A DNA stretch of 10,843 nt from Proteobacteria bacterium UBA2383 (GCA_002343485.1 DDST01000081.1:1-10843); one strand, 5' to 3'; positions 1 to 7,389 are shown, counted from the first letter of the stretch. Translations and numbers: made by a program. The notes: generated by a model from the sequence alone, not told the origin.

Positions 1-309
1 CCCGACGGCAAGCGCATCATCCTGTTGGCCGAAGGGCGGTTGGTCAATCTGGGTTGCGCCACTGGCCATCCCAGCTTCGTGATGTCCAACTCCTTCACCA
101 ATCAGGTGTTGGCGCAGATCGAACTGTTCACCCGTGGTGGGCAGTACGAAAACAAGGTCTATGTGCTGCCCAAGCATCTGGACGAAAAGGTCGCCCGGCT
201 GCATTTGGATCGGATCGGCGCCCGGCTGACCGCGCTGACCCCGGAGCAGGCCGCGTATGTCGGCGTCGCGGTGGATGGGCCGTATAAGGCGGAGAATTAT
301 CGCTACTAA
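1..309 (+). CDS. ahcY: Adenosylhomocysteinase, C-terminal 102 residues (5' end outside window)
   Basis: S-adenosylhomocysteine hydrolase splits S-adenosylhomocysteine into adenosine and homocysteine in the cytoplasm, relieving product inhibition of methyltransferases. The reading frame is open from base 1 and ends at TAA 307-309. The residues are nearly diagnostic: LVNLGCATGHPSFVMSNSFT, then NQVLAQIELFTRGGQYENKV, then VYVLPKHLDEKVARLHL, and the family's C-terminal tail GPYKAENYRY, whose Lys and Tyr reach into the NAD site of the neighbouring subunit. The Met at base 25 is internal, not a start. In many Proteobacteria ahcY is followed directly by metF; here metF lies 4.8 kb downstream, behind accessory genes. 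The family assignment is close to certain. Only the 3' end can be judged. Confidence 0.97.
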   Translation, partial: PDGKRIILLAEGRLVNLGCATGHPSFVMSNSFTNQVLAQIELFTRGGQYENKVYVLPKHLDEKVARLHLDRIGARLTALTPEQAAYVGVAVDGPYKAENYRY

Positions 310-318
310 GATGCGTTT

Positions 319-347
319 AGGGGCGGTATGATTTGCAAACCGCCCCT
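319..347 (+). terminator. Hairpin just after ahcY, possible terminator
   Basis: A perfect 9-bp inverted repeat, AGGGGCGGT (319-327) and ACCGCCCCT (339-347), encloses an 11-base loop and begins 9 bases after the ahcY stop. It is GC-rich, as an intrinsic terminator stem should be. Only TTC follows, with no T run, so it may be a weak terminator, an attenuator or a processing/stability hairpin. It ends 15 bases before the ATG of the ATPase gene and may limit read-through from the SAM-cycle operon into the accessory genes. Confidence 0.45.
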
Positions 348-362
348 TCAGGCATTCCAGCC

Positions 363-1352
363 ATGGCAAATGCAGATATATTGATTGGACTCGTAAAAGC
401 CGGAGTTTCAGGTGATGCCGTGTTATTCCGGCGTCACGCTGAAGCCCTGATTGCTGATGAACGAGCTAAGAAACATAACATTCTCGCTGACCGCCTGGTT
501 TCTGTTGTTCAAAATGCTTCAACCAGTGCATCCCAAGCACGGCGAACTCCCATTGAAAATGGGGCGCATTCTTTTGTTTTAGAACAAACTCCTGAGCGCC
601 CGTTGAATATGCTGGTGCTCGCTCCAGAAACGGAAGCTCTTTGTCGCGAACTGATTGCGGAACAGCACCGCAGTGATCTCCTGAAAACCTATGGTCTATC
701 GCCTCGCCATAAACTTCTGGTGGCAGGTCCTCCAGGCAATGGTAAGACAACGCTTGCTGAAGCCATCGCTTATGAGCTTGCAGTACCACTGCTCGTGGTC
801 CGCTATGAAAGTCTCATCGGTAGCTTCCTTGGGGAAACGGGAAGTCGTTTGCAAAAAGTATTCGATTATGCCCGAACACAACATTGTGTTTTATTCTTCG
901 ATGAGTTTGAAATTCTCGGAAAGGAACGCGGCGATAATCGGGAGACCGGTGAAATCAAGCGAGTCGTTGGTACGCTACTTACGCAAATTGACCGCCTGCC
1001 CGACTATGTAGTGACCATCGCCGCCAGCAATCACCCAGAATTGCTGGATAGAGCGGCGTGGCGTCGCTTCGAGTTACGGATAATTCTCCCAGCGCCGACC
1101 CGGAGCCAGATTGCCCGATTCGTTGAATCCTTTGCGGAACGACGCCGTTTCCAATTCAACCTAGCATCTGGGACCATTGCCGAAAAGCTTTTGGGACACA
1201 GTTTTGCCGAGGTCGAAGAATTTTGCGTGGATGTTTTTCGACAAGCCATTCTGACAGGGAAAACCGATCATCCACACGAACTGACTCAACTCAAACTCAG
1301 ACAGTGGCAAAATCGGGCGACAGTAAAAGCCAACTCGGAAGTGAACGAATAA
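363..1352 (+). CDS. ietA: AAA+ ATPase, IetA-like partner of a subtilisin-like protease
   Basis: Predicted cytoplasmic AAA+ ATPase of 329 residues from ATG 363. Visible motifs are Walker A GPPGNGKT (residues 122-129), Walker B VLFFDEFE with the acidic pair at 180-181, sensor-1 Asn in IAASNHPELLD (about 223) and a paired-Arg finger, AWRRFELR (234-235). The first 110 residues are helical and unlike classical AAA proteins; they may bind substrate or partner. A TTG at 333 would add 10 residues but lies in the loop of the ahcY hairpin, so I prefer ATG 363, which has AGG 10 bases upstream. The protease gene starts 20 bases after the stop, so the two form an operon. An AAA ATPase followed by an S8 protease is the IetAS architecture: a plasmid-stability pair on Ti plasmids, later reported as antiphage. 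The ATPase is certain; the IetA name rests on architecture. Confidence 0.8.
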   Translation: MANADILIGLVKAGVSGDAVLFRRHAEALIADERAKKHNILADRLVSVVQNASTSASQARRTPIENGAHSFVLEQTPERPLNMLVLAPETEALCRELIAEQHRSDLLKTYGLSPRHKLLVAGPPGNGKTTLAEAIAYELAVPLLVVRYESLIGSFLGETGSRLQKVFDYARTQHCVLFFDEFEILGKERGDNRETGEIKRVVGTLLTQIDRLPDYVVTIAASNHPELLDRAAWRRFELRIILPAPTRSQIARFVESFAERRRFQFNLASGTIAEKLLGHSFAEVEEFCVDVFRQAILTGKTDHPHELTQLKLRQWQNRATVKANSEVNE

Positions 1353-1372
1353 AGCAAACAGGAGAGTAGTCC

Positions 1373-3970
1373 ATGGCGTCGGAACAGCCGTTGTTAATTT
1401 TCCCATCTTTTCAACGCGCTGAGCGCGATAAAGGATCCGGTGGAGGAACGCTACCTCATGCGCCGGATAGATCGCAGCAAATAAAACGCCTCGGTCCCCA
1501 ATTCAAGCGCCTGCAACAAGCTTTTGAGGCCGAACGTTTGGCGCTTCAAACAGATTCCCAAGGTCTTTTTCCCGAGTTCGTTCTGGTTATCGAAACTCGT
1601 GGGCGCATCGAAGATTTTTACCGTGCAACCCAAGCTATCGGAATAGGCTGGTTGGGGGAAATCGACCTGGATGATTTGGAGCCAGACGACGATTTTTATT
1701 GTCTGGATAAAAACGGCCAGCGTACTGAAAAACACTTAGATGGGCGACTTTATCTGGGAATGACTGATCAACAAGCACTAGAGCAACTTCTAAAGCTTTG
1801 GGAGCGTTTTAAGAAGGCACAACCTCTCGGCCAGGGGAATGCCAAATGGCGGGATATTTTCAGCCATGCTAAAGAAATTCGCCGTTGGAGCGCCAAAGAT
1901 CGGTTACTTGACTCCGGTATCCTGGATGATTGGGCGCAGAGCATAAAAGACGATCCGAATGCTCCTGTCACTTTCCGTGCAGAACTTTGTTATCCCGAAA
2001 AATCGGATGACTCCAGTCGCCAAGCCCATCAACAAGCCGAAGAACACACTGTCGGCCAAGCGATTATTGCCGCTGGCGGAGAAATTTTGGCGAGTATGCG
2101 GATAGATGAAATTCATTTCCATGCCTTGAAAGGTCGAATCCCTGCATCGGTAGCACGTTCCGCATTTCTGGTGCGGGAATCAGAAGATGAAACTGTTCTA
2201 GCCGCTTTATTCCGTAATAATGCCATTAAAACCTTTCTACCAATCGCTCAAGGTGTTGTAGCTTTACCTGGAGAAAGCAAGCCCTTTGAATTTTTCGGGC
2301 TTCCACCAAGCGACAATCTACCGGTTGTAGCCGTACTCGACGGTTATCCTTTGGTTGAACATGACGCTTTGAATGGCCGAATCACCCTCTACGATCCCGA
2401 CGACCTACTTTCCAAGTATCTGCCACAGGAAATGCGCCATGGCACTGCCATGTCTTCGTTGATTTTGCACGGTGAACGGGATGCTGATGAACCGCCGCTA
2501 AGCCGACGCATATTCTGTCGCCCGATTCTCGAACCTGATTTAGCAAGTCGTCATTGGAACGGGAATGCTGCCGAACAAGAACATATTCCAGAAGATGCTT
2601 TTGCCGAGGATCGAGTACACCGTGCCATTGTCGAAATGTTTGAAGGAAACAACCCGATCGCACCTAATATCCGCATCGTCAATCTTTCTGTTGGTGAACA
2701 ACCGTTTGACCGGCAGATGAGTTCTTGGGCAAGACTGATCGACTGGTTGGCATGGAAATATAAACTGCTCTTTTGTGTCAGTGCTGGAAATCAGGCAAGC
2801 AACATAAACCTAGACATTGATGAATCATCATTTTCCACTAAATCAGATGAAGAAAAAATTCAAAACTTGCTCTGCCACCACCAAAATACCTTGCCCGCTC
2901 GACGATTATTAAGTCCGGGCGAAGCTATGAATGTCCTTACGGTAGGCGCTCAACATATAGACTATTCGACCATTTCCTATCTGCATAAACGAGTTGATTT
3001 ACTACCGTCCAACAAACTTCCCAGCCCAATCAGTCGGTTGGGTCCAGGTTTCCGACAAGCAATCAAACCAGAAATCCTGCTACCCGGTGGGAGGCAACTC
3101 TATCGTTACTGCCTTACCTCGAATGGAGCTTATGCCATCGATGAATCTAAAATCGCTCCCGGATAAAAAGTTGCCGTACCAGACAATACAGGTACGGGCG
3201 CAATAAATCGCTATATCTGGACCCGTGGCACCAGCAACGCCACTGCATTAGCGACTCGCGCCACCGCTAAGCTTTACGAAGTTTTAGAAGAACTGCAAAA
3301 CTTACCTGGCGGTGATTGTATTAATAGAAATACTACTGCCCCGTTATTGAAGGCATTAATCGTTCATAGCGCTGCTTGGCCAAATGAAGCCGTCAGTCTG
3401 TTGCAATCAGTTGTTCCAACAGGCCAAAAACAGAAACGGGGAATGGCCCGATTTCTTGGCTATGGTATTGCCGACCCAGCACGAGTAGAAGCCTGCGCCG
3501 CCCAGCGTGCTACGGTACTGGGAGCCGGATTATTGCAGCAGGATGAAGCTCATGAATACGAATTTCCACTTCCCGTTGAGTTAAGCAATACCACGGAATG
3601 GCGCCGGCTGATTATCACGCTAGCTTGGCTCACTCCAGTCAATCCCGCCCATCGAGTGTATCGCAAAGCCAAATTGAGCTTTCAGCCACCCAAAAACCTC
3701 TTGGCAGTCGATAGACAACACGCTGACTGGCAACAAACTCAAAAGGGCACAGTTCAGCACGAAGTACTGGAAGGGAAAAAAGCCTGCGTTTTCCAAGACG
3801 GTGACAGCCTGCGAATAAAAATCGCCGCGCAAGGCGACACCGGCCAAAAATTTGATGAAGCAATCCCTTACGGCCTTGCTGTTACCTTGGAGGTAGCAGA
3901 GAAAAGTGACATTCCGATTTATGAGCGGGTTCGAGAAAAATTAGCCGTTCGGATTATCGCTTCGGCCTAG
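1373..3970 (+). pseudogene. ietS: Subtilisin-like (S8) serine protease, IetS-like, interrupted by one in-frame stop
   Basis: Effector-type protease of the ATPase-protease pair. ATG 1373 has GGAG at 1361-1364. Translation ends after 597 residues at TAA 3164-3166, but the same frame stays open to TAG 3968-3970; restored, the protein would have 865 residues. Residues 1-310 form an N-terminal region without known catalytic motifs. The subtilase domain follows: Asp323 in VVAVLDGYP, His356 in MRHGTAMSS, oxyanion Asn473 in CVSAGNQAS and, after the stop, Ser621 in RGTSNATALATR. The stop therefore removes the nucleophile and a C-terminal region of about 240 residues. The frame is identical on both sides, so this is a substitution, most simply CAA (Gln) to TAA, not an indel. 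After the stop there is no ATG, GTG or TTG in frame until 3347, beyond the Ser codon, so a reinitiated product would lack the nucleophile. No signal peptide is visible; action is probably cytoplasmic. Recent inactivation or a sequencing error is likely. Confidence 0.85.
3164..3166 (+). other. Premature TAA codon within the protease gene
   Basis: The codons around it read GGA TAA AAA GTT GCC, giving APG-stop-KVAVP. The segment leads into the catalytic-Ser motif of the subtilase, and a Gln or similar residue fits this position. Five As (3165-3169) overlap the stop, but reading frame is kept before and after, so a homopolymer length error alone cannot explain it. TAA also ends ahcY, ietA and nrdJ in this window, so a reassigned genetic code is excluded as an explanation. 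Confidence 0.9.
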
Positions 3971-4032
3971 CCATATAATTGTTCCCTGATGATCACCCAG
4001 ATTCCGTACAAAACCATCGAAGAGCAAAAATC

Positions 4033-4563
4033 TCAATCCAGAATGGCTTGAACCTTCTGCAAGTAGTAACCGGCGACAGGCTTGGCCAGTTTGCTCTCGC
4101 GCATGGCTAAATTCCATCTCGCAATACAGCTAATGATCGAGCTGGAATCATTTGATGCTTCAACTCGCCGCTTGATATCCGCGCCTAGCAAACCTAAATA
4201 TTCATCTATCGTGTCCAGAATGACTTTTTTGACCAGCGCAATGTCCTCAGGTGGGTATTCTGTTCGCTTCGGTCTTGGCATAGGTGGGGAGGGTGATGCG
4301 GATTCAGCCAAGACGGGAGCGAGCGCTTCTGAAGCCTGGATAGTTTGCGCATCACGTGGCGCGATAAAGCCGCCGTCGAGCAGCAACTTCAATAACGGTT
4401 GGATTTCCTTGCCAACACCCGCTGCCACCGACAGATCGGCCTCCGTTTTCTGGGCATCAACCAGGATCAGAACCCTGCGCCCCTTTGCGGACAGACCGTA
4501 TGCGCGACCTTCAATCTCTTTCCGACCCTTGTCGGTTTTTGCATAGATGATGGGTGCGAGCAT
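4033..4563 (-). CDS. Unknown protein with winged-helix-like N-terminus
   Basis: A 176-residue soluble protein that I cannot assign to a named family. ATG 4563 is preceded by TAGGTG (AGG 6 bases from the ATG), which supports the start. Residues 7-70 (KTDKGRKEIEGRAYGLSAKG onward, with LILVDAQKTEADLS and LLKLLLDGGFI) have the helix spacing of a winged-helix DNA-binding or protein-interaction fold. A Pro/Ser-rich linker follows (about 88-104: SASPSPPMPRPKR). Residues 105-176 form a helical C-terminal domain containing ISCIARWNLAMRESK. It runs convergent to the protease pseudogene, with 62 bases between and no clear terminator, and divergent from the aspartic protease gene, with a 162-base spacer. 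Its position suggests a possible local regulator, which is inference only. No signal peptide or membrane segment is seen. Confidence 0.75.
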   Translation of the reverse strand: MLAPIIYAKTDKGRKEIEGRAYGLSAKGRRVLILVDAQKTEADLSVAAGVGKEIQPLLKLLLDGGFIAPRDAQTIQASEALAPVLAESASPSPPMPRPKRTEYPPEDIALVKKVILDTIDEYLGLLGADIKRRVEASNDSSSIISCIARWNLAMRESKLAKPVAGYYLQKVQAILD

Positions 4564-4660
4564 TTTGCACCTAAGACGTTTAATAGAAATCCATCCTACA
4601 CTGAGCGGATTACATCCACATGACGCCTTAATGACTCAACAAAGTCAGGCGATCCAAATA

Positions 4661-4704
4661 TTGCCATCTTATAGAAAATACCGGATATTCAAGCTGGTGA
4701 ATAT
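4661..4704 (+). promoter_or_regulatory. Candidate promoter with overlapping inverted repeat before the aspartic protease gene
   Basis: TTGCCA (4661-4666, 5 of 6 to the -35 consensus) and GATATT (4684-4689, 4 of 6 to the -10 consensus) are 17 bases apart. The -10 overlaps the inverted repeat ATATTC-N8-GAATAT (4685-4690 and 4699-4704), which is the sort of place where a repressor binds. A second imperfect repeat, TGACT (4632-4636) and AGTCA (4643-4647), lies upstream. This 162-base divergent spacer has no other visible feature. Start of transcription near 4696 would leave a leader of about 30 bases. Confidence 0.35.
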
Positions 4705-4725
4705 TTCAATCGTAATGAGGGCGCC

Positions 4726-5145
4726 ATGGATTTGATTTATGCTGATCTTGAATTATTCAACAGCGATGATCTTGCGCTGCAACGGCGGGGCTATCTGCAA
4801 TCCGATCAGGTTCGACATATTCCGATCAAAGCCCTGGTCGATAGCGGCGCTTACATGCTGGCGATCAACGAAGATATCGCCATCCAGTTAGGTTTGCCCA
4901 AACTGGACGAACAATTGGCGGAGATGGCTGATGGCAGACGGATCAAACTGGATATTGTAGGCCCCGTGGATATCCGCTTCGCCAACCGCGCCACGACGGT
5001 GCGGGCAATGGTATCGCCTGGCGATATCGAACCCCTGCTGGGGGTCATTCCTCTGGAAGATATGGATGTGGTCATCGATCCCCGTCAACAAACCTTGGTC
5101 GTCAATCCACAGACGCCTTACATTCCCAAGAAGCCCCTCAAATAA
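4726..5145 (+). CDS. Retropepsin-like clan AA aspartic protease, small single-domain
   Basis: A 139-residue protein with the half-site of a retroviral-type aspartic protease: LVDSGAYMLAI (catalytic Asp39 in D-S-G-A) and the downstream hydrophobic-hydrophobic-Gly element PLLGVIPLEDMDVVIDP (about 103-119). Such single-domain proteins work as homodimers, with each subunit giving one Asp. They resemble the small bacterial and archaeal clan AA family whose substrates are unknown. ATG 4726 follows GAGG (4717-4720) at a good distance. No signal peptide or membrane segment is visible, so it is probably cytoplasmic. Its stop TAA (5143-5145) shares its last base with the metF ATG, so metF is probably translated by coupling. 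Why a protease gene precedes metF is unknown. The family call is secure; the role is not. Confidence 0.85.
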   Translation: MDLIYADLELFNSDDLALQRRGYLQSDQVRHIPIKALVDSGAYMLAINEDIAIQLGLPKLDEQLAEMADGRRIKLDIVGPVDIRFANRATTVRAMVSPGDIEPLLGVIPLEDMDVVIDPRQQTLVVNPQTPYIPKKPLK

Positions 5146-6002
5146 TGCCTCAGTCAAACTGGCCTCAAATCTTCAGTTGTGAATTCTTCCCTCCCAACAC
5201 CGACGAAGGAATGCGCAAGCTGTTCGCCGCCCGCGAGGAATTGATGCGGATGCGGCCGACGTTCTTCTCGGTCACCTACGGCGCGGGCGGTTCCACCCGC
5301 GAACGCACCTTCCAGGCAATCGAGGCGATTCAGGCGTATAGCGGGGTGGACGCCGCTCCCCATCTGACCTGTGTGGCCTCGACCCGCGCCGGAATCCGGG
5401 AAATTCTGGATCACTACCGCGCCCAAGGCATCCACCGCCTCGTCGCCCTGCGCGGCGATTTACCATCGGGGATGCGCGAATTCGGGGAATTTCGTTACGC
5501 CAACGAACTGGTGGCGTTCATCCGCGCCGAAACCAGCGATTACTTTCACATCGAAGTGGCCGCCTACCCGGAATTCCATCCGCAAGCTCCAAGTGCCGAG
5601 CGCGATCTGCTCAACTTCAAGCGCAAGGTCGAAGCCGGCGCCGACAGCGCCATCACCCAATATTTCTACAACCCGGATTCGTATTTTCGCTTCGTGGACG
5701 ACTGCGAGAAGCTGGGGCTGGATTTGCCTATCGTGCCCGGCATCATGCCGATCACCAACTTCACCCAACTGGCGCGGTTCTCGGATAACTGCGGAGCGGA
5801 GATTCCACGCTGGATTCGCAAGCGGCTGGAAGGCTTCGGCGACGACCGTGATGCGATCCGCGCCTACGGGGTGGAAGTGGTCGCCGACCTGTGCCGGCGC
5901 CTGTTGGCGGGCGGCGCACCGGGATTGCATTTCTACACGATGAATCAGGCCGGCCCGACGCTGGCGGTCTGCGAACGGCTAGGATTGACCACCAGCGCCT
6001 AG
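5145..6002 (+). CDS. metF: Methylenetetrahydrofolate reductase
   Basis: FAD-dependent reduction of 5,10-methylene-THF to 5-methyl-THF, the methyl donor for remaking methionine from homocysteine; cytoplasmic. The protein has 285 residues, close to the roughly 300 of bacterial MetF. Motifs in order: CEFFPPNTDEG with catalytic Glu13, FFSVTYGAGGSTRERT (40-55), PHLTCVAST, ALRGDLPSG with Asp105 at the flavin site, AAYPEFHPQA, GADSAITQYFYN with Gln172 at the folate site, PGIMPITNF and LHFYTMN near the end. All are intact. The ATG overlaps the preceding stop by one base (TAATG), and no clear Shine-Dalgarno lies just upstream, so translation is probably coupled to the aspartic protease gene. metF normally follows ahcY; here accessory genes separate them. 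A 34-base palindrome ends the unit. Confidence 0.97.
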   Translation: MPQSNWPQIFSCEFFPPNTDEGMRKLFAAREELMRMRPTFFSVTYGAGGSTRERTFQAIEAIQAYSGVDAAPHLTCVASTRAGIREILDHYRAQGIHRLVALRGDLPSGMREFGEFRYANELVAFIRAETSDYFHIEVAAYPEFHPQAPSAERDLLNFKRKVEAGADSAITQYFYNPDSYFRFVDDCEKLGLDLPIVPGIMPITNFTQLARFSDNCGAEIPRWIRKRLEGFGDDRDAIRAYGVEVVADLCRRLLAGGAPGLHFYTMNQAGPTLAVCERLGLTTSA

Positions 6003-6023
6003 ACGTTGCGTTCCGCCCCAACA

Positions 6024-6057
6024 AAAACGCCCTTCCCCCGCGGGGGAAGGGCGTTTT
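6024..6057. terminator. Perfect 34-base palindrome, bidirectional terminator
   Basis: The left half, AAAACGCCCTTCCCCCG (6024-6040), is exactly complementary to the right half (6041-6057). It can fold into a 15-bp stem with a CGCG loop, flanked by As on the left and TTTT on the right. It therefore reads as an intrinsic terminator on both strands. It lies 21 bases after the metF stop and 21 bases after the stop of the minus-strand FlgO-like gene (6079), serving both convergent genes. Confidence 0.92.
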
Positions 6058-6078
6058 GGCGAGGATTCGGGTTGACGG

Positions 6079-6651
6079 TTATTGCGCGGCCACCAACGCC
6101 TTGGCGTCCGGTCCATATGGCAGCACGTAGTCATACGCCGCCAGCACCAGATTGTCGGTGGCGCGGATCAGGCGGGCAGTGACGTACACCGATTGCCGCG
6201 CGACCGCGTAAGTGCCCGTGATCACCGCCGCCGCGTTGTGCGACTGGCTGATCTCGCGGACCGAACGCGACAACATCAATTCGCCGGTTCCCTCAGCGAC
6301 GAAGATGTTGTTGCGCATCTTGATCTCGATCACCGTGAAACCCTGCTGGGTGAACCGGGAACCGACCTGCTCGCCGATGACGCGGCCCAGCGCGGACGAG
6401 GTTTCGAGATTGTTGATGTCGACGAAGGTGGTGGCCAGCAGCAGCTCGCGCCGCTCCTTCAGCCAGGGCGCCCGCGCCAGCAGAGCGTCGGCGGCGGCGT
6501 GACTGGCGTCGACCAGGTTGGCGTCGCGAATGACCGGCCGGGTCGAGGCGGCGGTATCGTCATACCCCCAGGATGCGCACCCCAGGATGCCCAAGCTGAG
6601 CGCAACCAACAACGCGGCAGCCCCGCGTAAGCCTATTACATTCCAATTCAT
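6079..6651 (-). CDS. FlgO-family outer-membrane lipoprotein
   Basis: Predicted lipoprotein of 190 residues. ATG 6651 is preferred over an upstream ATG at 6684 because GAGGTGAT (6659-6666) matches the 16S 3' end at 8 bases, 7 bases before it. This start gives a clean lipoprotein signal, MNWNVIGLRGAAALLVALSL, then GILGC with acylated Cys25. The mature part has the FlgO-domain pattern: a strand-rich region (LLLATTFVDINN, SSALGRVIGEQVGSRFTQQG), RSVREISQSHNAAAVITGTY and VYVTARLIRATDNLVLAAYD near the end. Vibrio FlgO is an outer-membrane protein needed for flagellar stability; many relatives occur without flagellar genes, so the role here is open. It follows the other lipoprotein gene by 39 bases, with which it probably forms an operon driven from 7447-7475. 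Confidence 0.85.
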   Translation of the reverse strand: MNWNVIGLRGAAALLVALSLGILGCASWGYDDTAASTRPVIRDANLVDASHAAADALLARAPWLKERRELLLATTFVDINNLETSSALGRVIGEQVGSRFTQQGFTVIEIKMRNNIFVAEGTGELMLSRSVREISQSHNAAAVITGTYAVARQSVYVTARLIRATDNLVLAAYDYVLPYGPDAKALVAAQ

Positions 6652-6658
6652 GGCCTTA

Positions 6659-6666
6659 ATCACCTC
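6659..6666 (-). promoter_or_regulatory. Strong Shine-Dalgarno that sets the FlgO-like start
   Basis: On the minus strand this reads GAGGTGAT, an unbroken 8-base match to the anti-Shine-Dalgarno, 7 bases before ATG 6651. It lies inside the longer alternative frame that begins at 6684, so that earlier ATG is unlikely to be the real start. Confidence 0.8.
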
Positions 6667-6690
6667 TAACTCGATTTCCGTCATGACCCG

Positions 6691-7389
6691 TCATGGGCAC
6701 TGGGCGCCTGAAACGCATCCAACCACTTCGACCATGCGGGTGGTGACCGGAGCCGGTCCCTTGGCGATATATTGATCCACATTGTTGTCGCTGACGTAGT
6801 AGATATCCCGCAAACGGGACACATAGCGATCCCCGTTCATCACCGAGGTGGTCACGATGATTTCGCTGTTCGGCGTATCGGTGACGAAGCCGCTCGCCAC
6901 GTCCAGGACAACCGCTCCCAGCATGGTCGCCGCCACGGCCGAGTGGCTGTCCGCCACGTCGCGGATCACCAGCACGGTGCCTGTCAGCGCCGTGAAGAGG
7001 CCTGGCGTCGGTCGGATAAACCCACGATCCTTATGAGTCACCACTTGAATGTCGTAACTGACCGGCAGACCAGCGGACGGGTTCTCGCTCATGACGAACC
7101 CCTGCTCCAGCAGATGCGTGATCAGCAGGTTGTGGAAAGCCACGCCAAATTGGCTGTTGTATCGCGGTTGTTGAACATTTAGGGCAATTGGGCGGCCCTG
7201 CGGTTCGCCGGAACCGATCAGGTGATCGTGCAGGCGTTTCGCCACGTCGGCGGTGAGGACGTCCCAATGGTGGGCGGCCTGCATCTTTTTCTGGAAATTT
7301 ACGGGATAGGTGGTCGCGACGGGCACTTGGGACATACACGCCCCCAGCCCAAGGCAGAGTATTGCAAGAGGGGCATACGAGATCTTCAT
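6691..7389 (-). CDS. Unknown outer-membrane lipoprotein, first gene of the FlgO operon
   Basis: A 232-residue predicted lipoprotein without a family name I recognise. The signal MKISYAPLAILCLGLGAC ends in lipobox LGAC with Cys18; residue +2 is Met, not Asp, so outer-membrane sorting is expected. ATG 7389 has GAGGGAG shortly upstream. The mature part alternates short strands and helices: VAKRLHDHLIG (about 49-59), AFHNLLITHLLEQGFVMSE, a central SYDIQVVTHKDRGF, hydrophobic stretches near FTALTGTVLVIRDVAD and AATMLGAVVLDVASGF, and a C-terminus with two Cys (VVGCVSGAQCP) that could form a disulfide. It is cotranscribed with the FlgO-like gene 39 bases downstream, which points to a shared envelope role. 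The pairing, with FlgO second, is the only functional hint. Confidence 0.8.
   Translation of the reverse strand: MKISYAPLAILCLGLGACMSQVPVATTYPVNFQKKMQAAHHWDVLTADVAKRLHDHLIGSGEPQGRPIALNVQQPRYNSQFGVAFHNLLITHLLEQGFVMSENPSAGLPVSYDIQVVTHKDRGFIRPTPGLFTALTGTVLVIRDVADSHSAVAATMLGAVVLDVASGFVTDTPNSEIIVTTSVMNGDRYVSRLRDIYYVSDNNVDQYIAKGPAPVTTRMVEVVGCVSGAQCP

Noticed and set aside
25..309. A separate 94-residue gene starting at ATG 25
   Set aside because: It is the C-terminus of AhcY in the frame that is open from base 1; the Met is internal.
333..362. TTG 333 as start of the AAA ATPase
   Set aside because: It lies in the loop of the hairpin after ahcY and would add 10 unrelated residues; ATG 363 is a better start.
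3167..3970. A frameshift in the protease gene at the A run (3165-3169)
   Set aside because: The upstream and downstream parts are in the same frame, so an indel is not needed; a single substitution creating TAA explains it.
4082..4546. A 154-residue plus-strand reading frame
   Set aside because: It is the antisense of the minus-strand gene 4033-4563, has low-complexity sequence and no ribosome site, while the minus frame has a good one.
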